Shown piece by piece: positions 1 through 11,312 of a stretch of 64,000 nt of DNA (positions are counted from its first letter, which is position 1; each line of letters opens with the position of its first letter). The notes under the pieces are model-generated. The model was not told the origin of the DNA. It saw only the letters and a program-made list of their open reading frames with translations, and did no database searches. The stretch covers positions 19,594,879 through 19,658,878 of the forward strand of contig OZ020622.1 of the NCBI GenBank assembly GCA_963971575.1, in the 5' to 3' direction. The DNA is from Liopterus haemorrhoidalis (taxonomy: Eukaryota > Arthropoda > Insecta > Coleoptera > Dytiscidae). The translations under genes and the position numbers were made by a program.

Positions 1-950
1 GGCCAAAAAATTGCATCCTAAAGATAAGTGATGACTATTAATTTTCGCCAATATTCGGCTTGTTTTATCTACCACATCTTTTCCCCCTGACTTGAAGAGT
101 GCCAATCTAAAGAAATCATACTTGTTAAAATAAATTCAGTTATCAAATTTTATAAGCATTAATGCTATAAGCTGTTCACTTTTATAAGAACAAACTAGAT
201 CTGGTTATTTTGGTGATTTTTATAGTGTATTACTGACTTTTAGAAACTTGGTTATATTGTAAAAAAAGCTTTACAGTTTTGGATTAAGTTTGTATTATTT
301 TAGGTTAGTATTATATTTACAAAATATTTAAGATGTCACTATTCAAAATAAAATATGACAAATTATATTTTTTAAAGGACATATTTATAATCTTGTAACA
401 GATTTATTAATAATTGAAAATTTTATTACATGAAAAAAACTATGATTTAATTAAACTAAAAATTAAACAATTTAACATGAAACAGTTTGTGTAAAATACG
501 TCCTTAAATCTAATAAAACACACACAAATCACAATAAAAAGCTGTATAATGTTCACAAAACAATAACTATTTAAATACACATCTTGACACATCTTGACTG
601 TCCACCGACACGTATCAACTTGTACTGGCCCTCCAAGGCCACGCGGTTAGGGCGTTTTATGACTAAGAACAATCAGACTTTTCAAATTATTACATTCAAA
701 AAATGTTTAGTTTTAAGTAAAAAGTATCAGTGAAGAAGAGACGATAGCCCGTATAAAAATGTTTGCTTGGATTAATACAAATAAGGAGTGCTTATAAAAT
801 GCTGGTAAAGTACTTCGTATAGGCGGAATGCGAAATACAAATGTGAAGTACATTATTGATACTGGCGTTGCACTTACTTTTGGTGCCAGCAATATACCAA
901 CAGTAAAAGCAGTTTGCCGGCATTCGGCCGTTAGTTGAATGTTTGCTGGG
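1..950. other. No gene recognised
   Basis: AT-rich sequence with no supported gene or element boundary. A minus-strand open frame of 89 codons lies at 713-982. It shows no motif I recognise, no splice or signal context, and begins inside the direct repeat at 951, so I do not call it a gene. Confidence 0.6.
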
Positions 951-1121
951 ACATATAAGTCTGATTTCTGCTGATGAGCCAATTTTTCCTAATTAATATA
1001 TTATTGATAACAAATATTTCAAATATCGAACATATCAAAAAAAAAAAAAGTAAAATATACAATACATATAAGTTTGATTTCAGCTGATGGGCCAACATTT
1101 CCTAATTAATATATTATTGAT
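951..1121. repeat. Direct repeat, two 58-bp units
   Basis: Units at 951-1008 and 1064-1121 are close copies, both starting acatataagt and ending atattattgat, with a few substitutions. The 55-bp spacer contains an A-run. This is probably a local duplication; no function is visible. Confidence 0.7.
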
Positions 1122-1223
1122 CACTTAAAACGTATCGTTATATATTCTTTGCACCACAGAACATTAAACACGCCACGTGCAAGTCACATTCACAATAACT
1201 GCCATATTTAAATAGATAAAGCC

Positions 1224-1672
1224 TGGAACAGAATGCACAGCGCACCGTCATTTGCGACGGCGTTGCTGAGAACGCCGTTGAATTTTCGCCTGCCCACAAT
1301 GCAATAATTTTTAACGCCGTCAAGTGTCACGTGACAACCTATATTTGTGTTTATACGTGCGCTTTCTTTTATTAAAAGTATAATGGATGATGAAGACTTG
1401 TGTGTGATGTTATTTATGTTGTATGCAAGTTATTTATACATACAAACACTTTACCATTCAGTAAAAACTGAGGTTAGGTGTTCTGCGTCAACGTTCAACG
1501 GCGTCAAAAGTTGGAAGTTGACGAACATTCAGTATCAACGGCGTTCGAACGCCGTAGGACGTTGTTCATTCTGTGCACTTGCGTAGTACAGCCTTGCTTT
1601 TAACTTTGCGCTGACAGTTTGCGCTGTCTAACGGCGTCAACGCGCCGTCAAACTCGTTGCATTCTGTTTCCC
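1224..1672. mobile_element. Inverted-repeat element (MITE-like), about 450 bp
   Basis: The left end reads ggaacagaatgca and the right end is its inverse, tgcattctgtttcc. Subterminal parts on both sides carry GC-rich islands built from gccgtc/gacggc and cgccgtt/aacggcg that can pair imperfectly. No transposase is seen. The short open frames inside (1138-1323, 1347-1586) are not convincing genes. The target duplication is not clear. Confidence 0.5.
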
Positions 1673-1892
1673 ACTTTAGATTTAATATTCCAGTTTGTGG
1701 AGTATTCAGTGGTGGTGGGTGACGAAGGTAGGGATGGGAACGATATATCGATATTTCGAAAATATCAATACTTTAGAAAAATAGAAAAATATATCGATAT
1801 TTGAAATGCGATACATCGCACAAAATATCGGTATTCTTGTATCTTTTTTACATTTAAATATATGCTGTTCACTTTTATAAAAACAAACTATA

Positions 1893-2660
1893 GGCTATTC
1901 CAAACATTTAGGCGGAACTAGATTTTGAAATCTAGTAATTTTTATCTATTAATTCGGACTTTTGGTCATTTTGTTTAAGCTTCGTAAATCATACTCACAT
2001 TGCAAATTCTAGATTAAATTGATTGTCATTATAAAATGTCCTTTTCATTGCATTTAATTTTTTTGTCATTCTTAATAAAAATTTCTCATTTATTTACTTT
2101 TTTGTCTTCAAAATATGAAAACCAGTGGCGAAAGGAAACCTCCGCTAGACTTGCCCTCCCATAAAAAAAAAAAAAAATTTAAAAAATGTAAACTAAAAAA
2201 AAAAAAATTTAAATATTTAGATAAATCTTCAAAAATACATCAAATATGTTCTATACAAATTTTTGTCCAAGGCTTGCTTTAGTAGTTACGAATTAATTAT
2301 CATGACCATGGAAACGTTACATATAAGTATGAAAAAATTGAGACTTGGAAAAATTTTAAATAATTTTACAAAAATTTTTCAAAATTTTTCGTTTTTTCAA
2401 AAAACGTCTCAAATAAAAGTTATTAGTTATTGCATTTATAGTAACTTTTGTTCAATAAATTTTTTCGAAATATTTTTGTTGCTAAATATTCGCAAAAATA
2501 TTAAAATCGACACGAGTAAACTCCCATTTCTAGTCAACCGATTTTCATAAAAAACAATAGGGTTCTTCCTATTTAATAGGAGAATTTTTTAGTACCAGAA
2601 CGAACTCTTTAAGTTAAACCGTTTTTGAGTTATCGTGTATACACACAGACAGACAGACAG

Positions 2661-2692
<32 letters not shown>

Positions 2693-2984
2693 GGACGGCA
2701 CTTCGAAAATAGGTTTTTTGGATTCCCTGGACCATGAAACGTGGTCATCCGTCAAAATCTCGACATCGAAAATTTTCGCGATTACAATACTTGCCCCTTA
2801 TATATTAAGGTCGGGCAAGTAAAAAAATTGACACATGTCATTCGTTTCCATGGTTTTACTGTTGGAATTTTAAATTTTCACATACTAAACCAGAAACATG
2901 AAATAACCCAAGCAATGTCCCTTTTCGTGACAACCTAAAATAACGAAATTTCCATTTAGTTCGGCCTAATCGTTTGGAGTAGCC
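1893..2984. mobile_element. Inverted-repeat MITE (ggcggaacta family), interrupted
   Basis: The 28-bp ends at 1893-1920 and 2957-2984 are imperfect inverses (ggctattccaaac... against ...gtttggagtagcc). The same family recurs as short copies at 18968-19150 and 48186-48362 and as a partial end at 63902-64000. This copy is long because the element at 2118-2816 lies inside it. Confidence 0.55.
2118..2816 (-). mobile_element. Repeat with ttgcccgacc end and embedded CA tract
   Basis: Reverse-strand copy of the element at 58044-58556. Both have one end containing cccgacctta followed by aggggcaagtattgtaa, a dinucleotide/tetranucleotide tract about 100 bp in (here gacagaca then (ac)n at 2644-2688), and an opposite end gggagggcaagtctagcgg. 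It shares its general architecture with the family at 20251, 40645 and 61070. No coding capacity. Confidence 0.6.
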
Positions 2985-3445
2985 TGGAAATTTTGATTTT
3001 AATAATTTGCACCTTTGAAATTGTATGTCATGTTGGTATTAAAAAATTATAACCAATAAATCTAAAGTCGGTTTTACAGTGTAAGGAATATTTTTAATTT
3101 AAAGTCCGTAATACTTTATAAAAGTAACCAAAAAGATCTGGTTTGTCCTTACAAAAGTATATATATTTAATTATGAGGGCAGTTAACTAGGAAAATATTA
3201 GAAAGTGGGTGGTAGCTGGAAGAGTACCAACTGTAAAGTGATTGTCTGTCAAGTGGCGACTTCTTTTCCCGCAAAGCCAACCAAGAAAAACTGTAATTTA
3301 TATATCTTACATGTTACGTGTTAGTTATTTCGATATATCGAAAATATCGATATTTTTACTTCGATATACATCGAATATCGATATCACACTTACGATATAT
3401 CGAATCGCGTATATATCGATATTAAAAAATAAATTCCCATCCCTA

Positions 3446-3657
3446 GGCGAGGGGGTGTCCAACACAACTGCCTCCTGGTGGAAATTGTGTGCTACACTCA
3501 TCAGATAACCGCCACATGCTTTTGGCGGGGTTCGAAATTTTTGTATACCGATGACACAGGCGTGGTACTGAATGTGATTGGAATGCACCCAAACATGGCG
3601 GCATGCTTTAACAACCAAAAAGAGGGAAGTCCGTTATGCCCAGGCTTCCCCTACGTT
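3446..3657. other. No feature recognised
   Basis: Unique-looking sequence between the hAT-like element and the next repeat. Short open frames on both strands are unsupported. Confidence 0.4.
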
Positions 3658-3962
3658 TCCGAAATTGAAAAAAATTAAGCCATTCTTCAATAAATTTCTT
3701 CTTAATCTAATGAAGACTTGAATACGGAGCAAATGTGGACAAAAACGCGGGGATTTTTGGCAAATTATTTAAATTTTGTTTAAAAAATTAAATGGAAGCT
3801 CTTACATAGTTCTCACATAACGAATAAATGTGATTATCAAAAAACTGTTAATTTTGATATGATTATAGACCAATATTCCTAGACATTCAGTATTATGTTG
3901 GCTTCTTACATTTATTAAATACCTACAAAACCCTGAAATGTGTGGAAAATCACACTTCATAT
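3658..3962 (+). repeat. CTGT-family related tail, subfamily 2
   Basis: Starts gaaattgaaaaaaattaagcc and ends with atacctacaaaaccct followed by a near-palindrome (tgaaatgtgtgg.../...cacacttca). The same block recurs at 49855-50180. It abuts the head of the full CTGT-family copy at 3965 directly. Confidence 0.6.
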
Positions 3963-4011
3963 TTAGGGTTTTGTAGGTATGACCAAAAAACCCTTATACC
4001 GTCATTTTGTG

Positions 4012-4199
<188 letters not shown>

Positions 4200-4664
4200 C
4201 GGTAAAAATTGTAGCCAAACGGCTAAACCTAGAGAGTTGAAATTTGCCACGCTTATACAACTGTTTGACCCGCACATAGGAAAAATACTAAAACATCTAA
4301 AAAACATATCCCCCTAAAAATATAAACAAATATGTGCTCATCGAGAAAAAAAAAATATTTTTTATAATTCTGAGTAAGATATCAAATGAAAGCCCTTGGT
4401 ACGTGGATTAACGATCAAATTTTTATTTTTGCAAAATAAATTATTTTGAAGCAATTTTTGCCAAAATTGTGCAAAAATTTTTTGTCCCACACCCTGTAGC
4501 CCAGATGGTTTAAACTAAAAATTCTAAGTAATGTACATTGGTGTGAACCGGAATAGTACAACAGGAATGTTGGATCAGATTGCGTTTTTGGAAAAAATGC
4601 ATCTTTTGTGATTTTTGGCTAATAATGTACACAAGTTATAGCTTTGTAACACGCTACATTGAAA

Positions 4665-4750
4665 CGTGTATGCTGGTGTAATGATTTTAACTCTGGCGTT
4701 TCACCCAAGTAACTCGATCCAAGAGGGATCGAACCCTGCGAGAAGAGACA
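4665..4750 (+). other. tRNA-like cassette inside CTGT-family copy A
   Basis: A-box-like tggtgtaatgatt at 4674 and B-box-like gggatcgaaccc at 4725 lie in the order and spacing of a pol III internal promoter. A run of Ts follows at about 4760. It is not a functional tRNA: I could not draw a convincing cloverleaf with a paired acceptor stem. Cassettes occur at the same place in other copies (37132, 42796, 47512, 51001) but with different sequence. Confidence 0.5.
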
Positions 4751-5174
4751 ATATTATTTTTTGTTTTTTTTTTTTTAAATTTTTATATTGTTTAAATTAT
4801 TTTTTCAAAATTCTAGTTATATTTTGGCAAATGTTGCATTTAATTTTTAAAAGCGTAAATTTAATAACCAGTGGAAATTGTTTAAATTATAATTTAATTC
4901 TGTTTCAATGTACACGAAATCAGAGGGGCGGAACTTATAACAAACAATGGAAGCCATAGGCGCAATTTTTAAAATTCTTAATGAACCTTGCTATATATAA
5001 AAAAAAATACTGCACATATTTAGAAACCTAAATAATGATATTAGGCGTTTGAATTAAAATTAACAAAAAAAATATTTTAATATAAAATTTGTTTTGGCAA
5101 CCAAAATAATCATCATTCACTCACTAAATACCTGCAAAACCCTGAAATGTGTGAAAATTCACACTTCACATCAA

Positions 5175-5566
5175 TTTTTTCTTTTTACATAAATAAATTG
5201 TCCAAAAAAACCTCAAGAGATTTATTTCACTTTTCTTTATATGCCATGGTAAAATTTACAGAATTTTATTTTGATTTTTCTCAATATTTCACAAAGAATC
5301 ACAAAGTGGGCTATATTGAATTTCTCGCGCTAAGATGTGACAACCACATGTAAAGTTGACGTCTGCCTAGACATAGACGCCACACTTACAGAACATAGGG
5401 CAAGGTTTATTTAATTTCCGACCAATTACTTTAGAGTACAACGCAAAGGGATGCATATGAAAAGAGAATATAATAATAAAAATATGAAAATGATAGTTCT
5501 TGATATACATATATACAGAGCCGGCCCAAGAATAAACAGGGCCGGAATAAAACATAAAGTAGCGTC
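5175..5566. other. No gene; possible hAT MITE end fragment at 5516
   Basis: AT-rich. At 5516 the string acagagccggccc resembles the end of the hAT MITE at 44451. The other end is not found, so this is at most a fragment. Confidence 0.35.
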
Positions 5567-5621
5567 TTAAGCTGCGTTCAGAGCTCTTTAAATTAGTTAA
5601 CTGTTCACTGTGCGTTATGTA

Positions 5622-6265
5622 TGAGAGTCGTTTCAAAAGTAAGTTTTTTTTAATCTATGTGGTTGGTGGTCTGGGTGTAGTGGCAGCACTGTAAAATTTC
5701 TATGCTCGTGCGTCGATCGATCTGGCAGTCAGGCTCCAGCCACTATGCAGACTCCACTTGCTCCTACCACCGATTGCGAAGTTCGTGGTGTTCGTTTTTT
5801 TACGGCAAAAAATAAAAATGCTACTGAAATTTATCGCGAGTTGTGTAGTGTTTATGGTGAAGACGTTATGTCAAGGCCAATGGTTTCTCGTTGGCGCCAA
5901 TCATTCATTGAAGGGAGAACAACATTACACGATGAACAACGAAGCGGTTGCCCCTCCACTTTCCGCACCTCGACTGTTGTCGGAGATTGTTTCCGCAGCT
6001 GAAGCAACATCTTAGGGGAAAACGCTTTATAAACGAGGATAATTTGAAAAAAGAAGTGGAAATATGGCTAACCAGTATGGCGGCAGAATGGTATGACACT
6101 GGATTGAAAAAAATTTTACCACGGTACCAAAAATGTATTGAAAAACAAGGCGATTATGTAGTAAAATTAAGTTTTAAGTATTTTTCGAAATATATTTTTT
6201 TTAAATAAAATTTTACTTTTATTTATTTAAAAAAATAGTGTAACTTACTTTTAAAATGACCCTCG
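5622..6265 (+). mobile_element. Deleted mariner element
   Basis: The ends are inverted repeats (tgagagtcgtttcaaaagta at left, tacttttaaaatgaccctcg at right) flanked by TA. Length is 644 bp, half of an intact mariner of about 1.3 kb. It lies inside the PIF-like element at 5570-6777. Confidence 0.8.
5745..6178 (+). pseudogene. Mariner transposase remnant, catalytic core deleted
   Basis: The first part (5745-5965) encodes the N-terminal helix-turn-helix region typical of mariner transposases (IYRELCSVYGEDVMSRPMVS, then a DEQRSGCPST linker). A second part in another frame (about 5955-6169) encodes the C-terminus (LFPQLKQHLRGKRF to GDYVVK). The central catalytic domain with the first two aspartates is missing and the two halves are out of frame. 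It cannot be an active transposase. The deletion junction lies near 5960-5985. Confidence 0.8.
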
Positions 6266-6780
6266 TAGATACTTTTAGCATTCAAGGCAGCGTTTACAGA
6301 TAAGGAAATTAGTGAGTTACGAATAGTGCGACATCCGTGTGTCTTTAAACCAACTATGGTAGCTTTCTAAAATGTTTATTATCTATTATCATTTTCCTAA
6401 TTCTGCTGGCCTAAATATTTACTAACTAAACCTAACCTAATTACCTAAGTAAATCATATTTATTGTTTGTTCTTGTAATTTTGGGCGAGATTTGTTGTCA
6501 ACAACGCGATGACATTTTGTTAGATTATGTAAAGGCATATAGTGTGAACGATCTCTCCGACGTAGACTGAGATATTCAATGTGCTTATATGTCTGTCTCA
6601 TTAAAACAACGCACTAACTATAAGTTTGGAAAACGATCCACAAACGGCAACGCATAATCTATTAAATTTTAAGCTCTACGGTTGCTCGCCTTACCATATG
6701 ACAAACTTGTTAGTGACAATCAACAGGGCATAAGCTAAAATCTATAGTCGACTAATTTAAGAGCTCTGAACGCAGCTTTA

Positions 6781-7009
6781 CTTAAATTGTTAGCTTTGAC
6801 TTGCTGTACATGTAGGAGGTAGGAGGTTGCATTTGTGGGCAGTGACAGATGTGTCTTATGTAATTTTGAAGTGTGAATATTTCACTGCCACATCAATTGA
6901 TCGAAAATGCCATTGCTAATCGTTTAAACATCTCGATTTCTTTGTTTGCAAGACATAAAAATAAGAATTTCTTGTAACGTTTTATGACCAGCGGTGGAAA
7001 ATTGATCTA
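6781..7009. other. No feature recognised
   Basis: Sequence between the PIF-like element and the mariner fragment; nothing supported. Confidence 0.4.
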
Positions 7010-7500
7010 TTTCGTCAACCCAAAACGCAAGAAACCATGGGCTGATTCTGGTCAACCATCAACGTCGACACCAAAGTGAAACATCCATGGTTACAAAGCA
7101 ATGCTCTTTATTTGGTGGGATTTGGAAGCTGTCGTGTATTATGCGCTGTTAAAACCAAAGGAAACAATCACCGTTGAACGTTATAGACAACAATTGGAGC
7201 TTTTGAATGAAAATTTAATGCGAAAACGACCTTCAATTGCACCACATCGCCTGGAAGTGGTGTCTCCATAACAATGCTCGGCCTCATGTTGCTATAGCCG
7301 TGAAACCATAACTGATGGAACTCGAATGGAAGGTTTTACCGCACCCAGCGTATTCTCTGGACCTGGCTTCAAGCTATTACTATCTATTCCGTTCGATGCA
7401 ATACGCTTTGGAAGATACACATTTCCATAGCTACGGAGAAGTCAAAAATTGGGTTGAAAAGACAGACCATTATTTCGTCGCGGAATTCAACTTCTTCTAG
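7010..7500 (+). pseudogene. Degraded mariner transposase, catalytic and C-terminal part
   Basis: Translating across stops and shifts recovers NPKRKKPWADSGQPSTSTPK, then KAMLFIWWDLEAVVYY, a remnant of the HDNARPH block (cacaacaatgctcggcctca region, 7260-7300) and LPHPAYSLDLASSYYYLF at about 7333. The last segment corresponds to the third catalytic block, with the first D of the SPDLAPSD motif kept and the second changed. There are several stops and no visible terminal inverted repeats, so this is an old truncated copy of a family different from those at 5622 and 9204. Confidence 0.7.
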
Positions 7501-8763
7501 AAAACTGGAAAAAAGTTATAACTTCCCAGGGCAAATATAGCTGAGGTTCTGAAAACAGATGCCAACATGTTTGCTGAGTTTCTCCATCTACTTTTCAACA
7601 ATATATGGAAACAAGAGTCGTTTTCTTCGGACTGGCAAGAAATTATTGTAACAAAAATTGCCAAAAAAAGTCACTTTCCTTGGACAGACCATTATGGACA
7701 GACTGCAATAATGGCGTGGCAATAACATCTTATGCACAATAATGAAGAACTTGTGCAGAATAATCTACTTGAGAGAATGGTCATAGTTATTGACAAAAAA
7801 TGCGACCCGAACAGGTCAGTATCAAACCTTGCAAATCGTGCATTGATCAGATTAATACTCTCAGGGTTATCATCGAACTGGCAGTCGAGTACCGTCCCCC
7901 CTTATATCTCCATTTCGTTAAGTGTGAAAAAGCATTCGAGTCGGTCGATAGAGAATGCATTTGGGTTCAACTTATTAGAAACAGCTACAAGTACTTCTCA
8001 TATAAGGCTTCTCATTTACGTTTATTCAATCCACAAGATTGCTCAAATTGATGTGGTGACGTCACAAGATTAGTCGGATTGCTCAGATTTTGTTAACATT
8101 TTCGTAAGCAATATAAGTCTGAAGTTAAGTAGTGACGCCTGGTGACTGTGGCGCTAAATGCAACTGTCAAATTTCTGTCGTTGATTGCAATTGCTACCGC
8201 GTTTTATAAATGTGAGTTTATTACCAATAATGGAATACTATCACAAATGGCACCTATTTCGTCCATTTTGTCCGGTATGTTTACTTCACTTTCCAATTGC
8301 CTGTAAGATTTAATTTACGCGCAATAATCATAATCACCAGCAATTCATTAATCCCAGCAATCCTGCTAGTCATCGGATTGTATAGAGATGTTCCGAGCGC
8401 TCTAGCAGATCAATCGGATGGACTAAAAATAAGCTAATGTGTAAGCTCCGACTGACTTTACGAACGGATCGGGAGTACTTGGATCGCTTGGATTAATCTC
8501 ACTGACTAAACGTAAACGCCTATAGAGTTCTATACAATGGTAGCTTGTCAGAACCATTTCCAACTATTACAAGAGTTACACAAGGCTGTGTGATGTTATC
8601 ACTTCATTTCTTGATAGTTTTAGACTCCGTTGTTAAAAGATCAACAGCCAACGAACCCCAAAGAAAACATTTGGAATACGCTAACATCAACGGTCAGATT
8701 GGAGTCACTGGATTTTGCAGAAGATAAATGTGAGTTGATCAAGTACTTTCAAATTGTACTTGA
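7501..8763 (+). pseudogene. Degraded non-LTR retrotransposon reverse transcriptase, interrupted
   Basis: Fragments of a LINE RT in several frames. They include a stretch around 7580-7640 like the fingers-domain start (LFNNIWKQESFSSDWQ), SCIDQINTLRVIIELAVEY at about 7840, FVKCEKAFESVDRECIW (the FxDFxKAFDS motif, first Asp lost) at 7910, TRVTQGCVMLS (GVRQGC-like) at 8569 and LESLDFAEDKCEL (the YADD-box region, altered) at 8700. It is split by an inverted-repeat element at 8005-8520; reading across that junction restores continuous RT similarity. It resembles the plus-strand LINE at 11577 but is older. Confidence 0.7.
8005..8520. mobile_element. Inverted-repeat element inserted in LINE remnant
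   Basis: Left end aggcttctcatttacgttta and right end, read inversely, aggcgtttacgtttagtcag are imperfect inverses. Both sides are flanked by TATA (8001-8004, 8521-8524). Removing it joins the flanking LINE sequence smoothly. No coding capacity. Confidence 0.55.
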
Positions 8764-8984
8764 AAGTGAAATATTTTTATTTTTATTTTCATCCGAGCTA
8801 CAGATAGTTCAAGAGTAGGGATGTCAAAGTATTTAAATCAAAATGGAAGGCACTATGAACACTTGTAAATAAAAATACTATACTTTCAAATCGTCATAGA
8901 AAATGCAGTATTTTGTAAACCGCAAAAATTATGAAAAAAATTTTTCTAGAAAAGTTATATTTTTAAAGATCTCTGTCCAGGGAT
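8764..8984. other. No feature recognised
   Basis: AT-rich sequence after the LINE remnant. Confidence 0.4.
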
Positions 8985-9183
8985 ACCTAACACGACATAC
9001 GTTCCCAGTTAAAAAATTAAATCATCCTTGATATCCTGTACTTCTGGTTGGTTCCGAAAAAATTCAATACTCTCATTCAATTCTATGGGTAAACCTTGGT
9101 AATCAATTTTCTTCCCAACTTGCTCAACTTCCCAACTTATTTCAAGAAAAAACGTGTTCCCTCTATTTTGTTACACCCTGTAT
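8985..9183 (+). repeat. Dispersed repeat ending in caccctgtat, copy 1
   Basis: Shares a series of blocks with 60815-61010: atcctgtacttc, a ttcaatactctc-like block, gggtaaac, cttcccaact, cgtgtttcc and a caccctgtat end. Both copies are plus strand. Identity of the element is unknown. Confidence 0.55.
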
Positions 9184-9203
9184 ATTGTACGTGCATACAT
9201 GTA

Positions 9204-9940
9204 CGAGGGCATATTGAAAACTAATGCCTCCATGGCTATAATTTTATTAGTATTTGATATATGGTTTACACATAAATGTGAAATAATAGTATAAACTGTC
9301 CTCTACGCACTGATATATTCACTTTTCCACATAATCGCCATTGACAGTAATATATTTACGCCAACGTGGTACGAGTTTTTCAAGTCCGTCACGGAAAAAG
9401 TCTGAAGACTTCCCACGGCACCATTTCCGCACCTCCGCTATCACCTCTGCATCCGAAGAGAAACGCTTGCCCTTGAGATGTTCCTTAAGCTTTGGAAAGA
9501 GGAAAATGCCACAAGGCGCAAGATCTGGGCTATAGGTGGATGAGGTAAAACCACATGCAGACACTGGTCGGCCACTGCGTGCCCGATCATGGACATCCGT
9601 TTCAGCAGAACTTGCGTCTTTCACAATTCTTACCCATCTCCTAACAGTACTCACATCAACACACCCCTCACGGTAGACGGCACTTAACCTTCGATGGATA
9701 TCAATGGGCGCTCCACCCTCCGCAGTAAGACATTCAATGACAGCTCGTTGTTTTAACCGCACATCCATGCCGGCCGTCATGTTTAGAACTGTCATGCGTA
9801 AACGCGATGTTTCTGAGTATCTCCGCTAGGAGTACTTATGGGCAGATACTTAAGGTAAATGGCAAACCACTTTTGACACGGTCTGGCCCGTCATTATAAA
9901 AGTTATGGCCATGGAGGCATTCGTTTTCAATATGCCCTCG
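9204..9940 (-). mobile_element. Deleted mariner element with open fused ORF
   Basis: Long inverted repeats (about 35 bp: cgagggcatattgaaaac... and ...gttttcaatatgccctcg) are flanked by TA at 9202-9203 and 9941-9942. Length is 737 bp, about half of an intact mariner. Confidence 0.85.
9319..9795 (-). CDS. Internally deleted mariner transposase, in-frame fusion of ends
   Basis: A 158-residue open frame. Residues 1-80 are the mariner paired-type DNA-binding region (RAVIECLTAEGGAPIDIHRR, then STVRRWVRIVKDASS and a DRARSGRP linker). From residue 87 it jumps to the end of the catalytic domain (YSPDLAPCGIFLFPKLKEHL) and the normal C-terminus ending GDYVEK. About half of a usual 340-350-residue transposase is absent, including the first two catalytic aspartates; the third-block Asp position reads Gly (APCG). 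It cannot catalyse transposition. The fusion is nevertheless in frame and free of stops, so a short DNA-binding protein could be made. Whether it is transcribed is unknown. Confidence 0.75.
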   Translation of the reverse strand: MTVLNMTAGMDVRLKQRAVIECLTAEGGAPIDIHRRLSAVYREGCVDVSTVRRWVRIVKDASSAETDVHDRARSGRPVSACGFTSSTYSPDLAPCGIFLFPKLKEHLKGKRFSSDAEVIAEVRKWCRGKSSDFFRDGLEKLVPRWRKYITVNGDYVEK

Positions 9941-9942
9941 TA

Positions 9943-10769
9943 TATTGATTTAAAAGTTTAAAAGTTACTTTTTGCGTCAATACTACGCAATAAATCCGTG
10001 CTTAGAAGAATGTAAAGCAGACTTAATAAATGAGATTACTCCCTTTATTTCAGTTGCAGTCCCCTTTCTTTTGTTATTTGCAACCTTTACTAAATTTCTG
10101 GTTCCTCCGCTGGCAACAATATTTATGTCGTGTTTCCATTAATATCAATAATTTTTGAAGTATAATAAATTTAAAAGCATAACAGTATGTGCCATGTTTT
10201 TGTTTAGAAATAAACAAAAAAAAAATTATGTCAGAGAATATTCGTTTATATCAATTCCATTTTCAGCCATTGAACTTCAGACTTTAATATAAAATTTTCT
10301 AACTATATTCCCCTTCATTTTTTCCATATTCCTTGTAGATGAGCATTTTCTATATTAGAGAGAAATAATCTCAAATCGTTCGTACATAATAAGGATCAAT
10401 TTTACTGGAATAGCTATGAAAAAAAAATGAATATTGGGAAAAGTACGGAAAATTTATATTAAGGTTGACTTTCACTGAAATGCAATTTTTTTCATTTTAA
10501 CTCAAAAATAGCAATTTTTAACTACAGTGGCAACATACGGGTTATACGGCTTATTATATCTTCTTCTTCCTCTTCTTTGGGCACTGTCAGTCGAGTTGAC
10601 TTTTGGTCTCACTCACATAAATCCGCCATTTTGATCTGTTAATTGTCAAGGTTTTCCATGTGTTCTGTATACCAATACTTGTTAGATATTCGGTTAGCTG
10701 AAATCATTGACTTGATTAAATCAAGTAGAATAGTTATTAACGTCCAATTGGTATGATAGTAGAGTTAGG
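9943..10769. other. No gene; dispersed repeat fragments
   Basis: A short block at 9968-10040 (tgcgtcaatactacgc ... gcagacttaa) matches the repeat at 11465-11530 and 52270-52316. Around 10560-10690 is a ttcttcttcc-start block that may be a reversed LINE 3' end. Nothing else is recognised. Confidence 0.4.
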
Positions 10770-10905
10770 AAATAATTTCATTCAGCTTTTTGGACAAGAA
10801 GCGTAAATTTAAACAACACAACGTTTCGCCAACAACATTGTTGGCTTCTTCAGGTGCTACAACAACAAGAACAATAAAGTAACAATCTTAAATATAAAAT
10901 TAATT
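10770..10905 (-). repeat. Possible Penelope-like element terminal region
   Basis: Contains aaacaacacaacgtttcgcc followed by the imperfect hairpin aacaacattgttggcttctt. An arrangement like this (stem-loop next to aaacg) is common in the ends of Penelope-like elements. There is no coding sequence with it, so the assignment is tentative. Confidence 0.4.
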
Positions 10906-10987
10906 ACCTATGTTAGTTAAACGTCACTCTAATTCCTAATTCCTGTATTTCTTCTTGCATTTTCCTGCATCCACTAAAATTAGCCAC

Positions 10988-11312
10988 TATTGTACTTCTG
11001 CTCAAAAAGTTCACACCAATGTACATTACTTAGAATTTTTTCAGATTTTTAGTTTAAACCATCTGGGCTACAGGGTGTAGGACAAATTTTTTTTTGCACA
11101 ATTTTGGCAAAATCGCATCAAAATAATTTATTTTACAAAAATAAAATATTGATCGTTAATCCACGTACTAAGGGCTTTCATTTGATACCCTACTCTCTAG
11201 GTTTAGCCGTTTGGCTACTATTTTTACCGAACTACAGACAGACAGATAGACAGACAGGCAGACGAGAAAATGACGCTATAAGGGTTTTTTGGTCATACCT
11301 ACAAAACCCTAA
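10988..11312 (-). mobile_element. CTGT-family repeat, truncated copy H
   Basis: Reverse orientation: the caccaatgtacattactt block is at 11012, the complement of caccctgtagcccagatgg at 11055, and the short GACA tract (ctacagacagacagatagac) at 11222 leads to the family head catacctacaaaaccct at 11296. The half that carries the tRNA-like cassette and hairpin tail is missing. Confidence 0.7.

Larger units (their letters stand above)
1729..3445. mobile_element. hAT-like non-autonomous element
   Basis: The 12-bp ends are perfect inverses (tagggatgggaa / ttcccatcccta). The flanks gacgaagg and ggcgaggg match at 6 of 8 positions, as expected for an old 8-bp hAT target duplication. Just inside both ends are arrays of atatcgat-type motifs. 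The middle is occupied by a second inverted-repeat element (1893-2984) and a third (2118-2816), so the element was a target after it landed. No transposase remains. Confidence 0.6.
5570..6777. mobile_element. PIF/Harbinger-like non-autonomous element, interrupted
   Basis: The ends agctgcgttcagagctct... and ...agagctctgaacgcagct are exact inverses over about 18 bp and similar beyond. They are flanked by TTA at 5567-5569 and 6778-6780, the TWA-type target duplication of PIF/Harbinger. Removing the mariner at 5622-6265 leaves about 560 bp. No transposase of its own is present. Confidence 0.7.

Noticed and set aside
713..982. Minus-strand frame of 89 codons as a gene
   Set aside because: No motif, starts inside a direct repeat, no splice or promoter context.
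4665..4750. Functional tRNA gene
   Set aside because: A- and B-box-like strings are present but I could not form a consistent acceptor stem and anticodon arm; it lies at the same place in several repeat copies.
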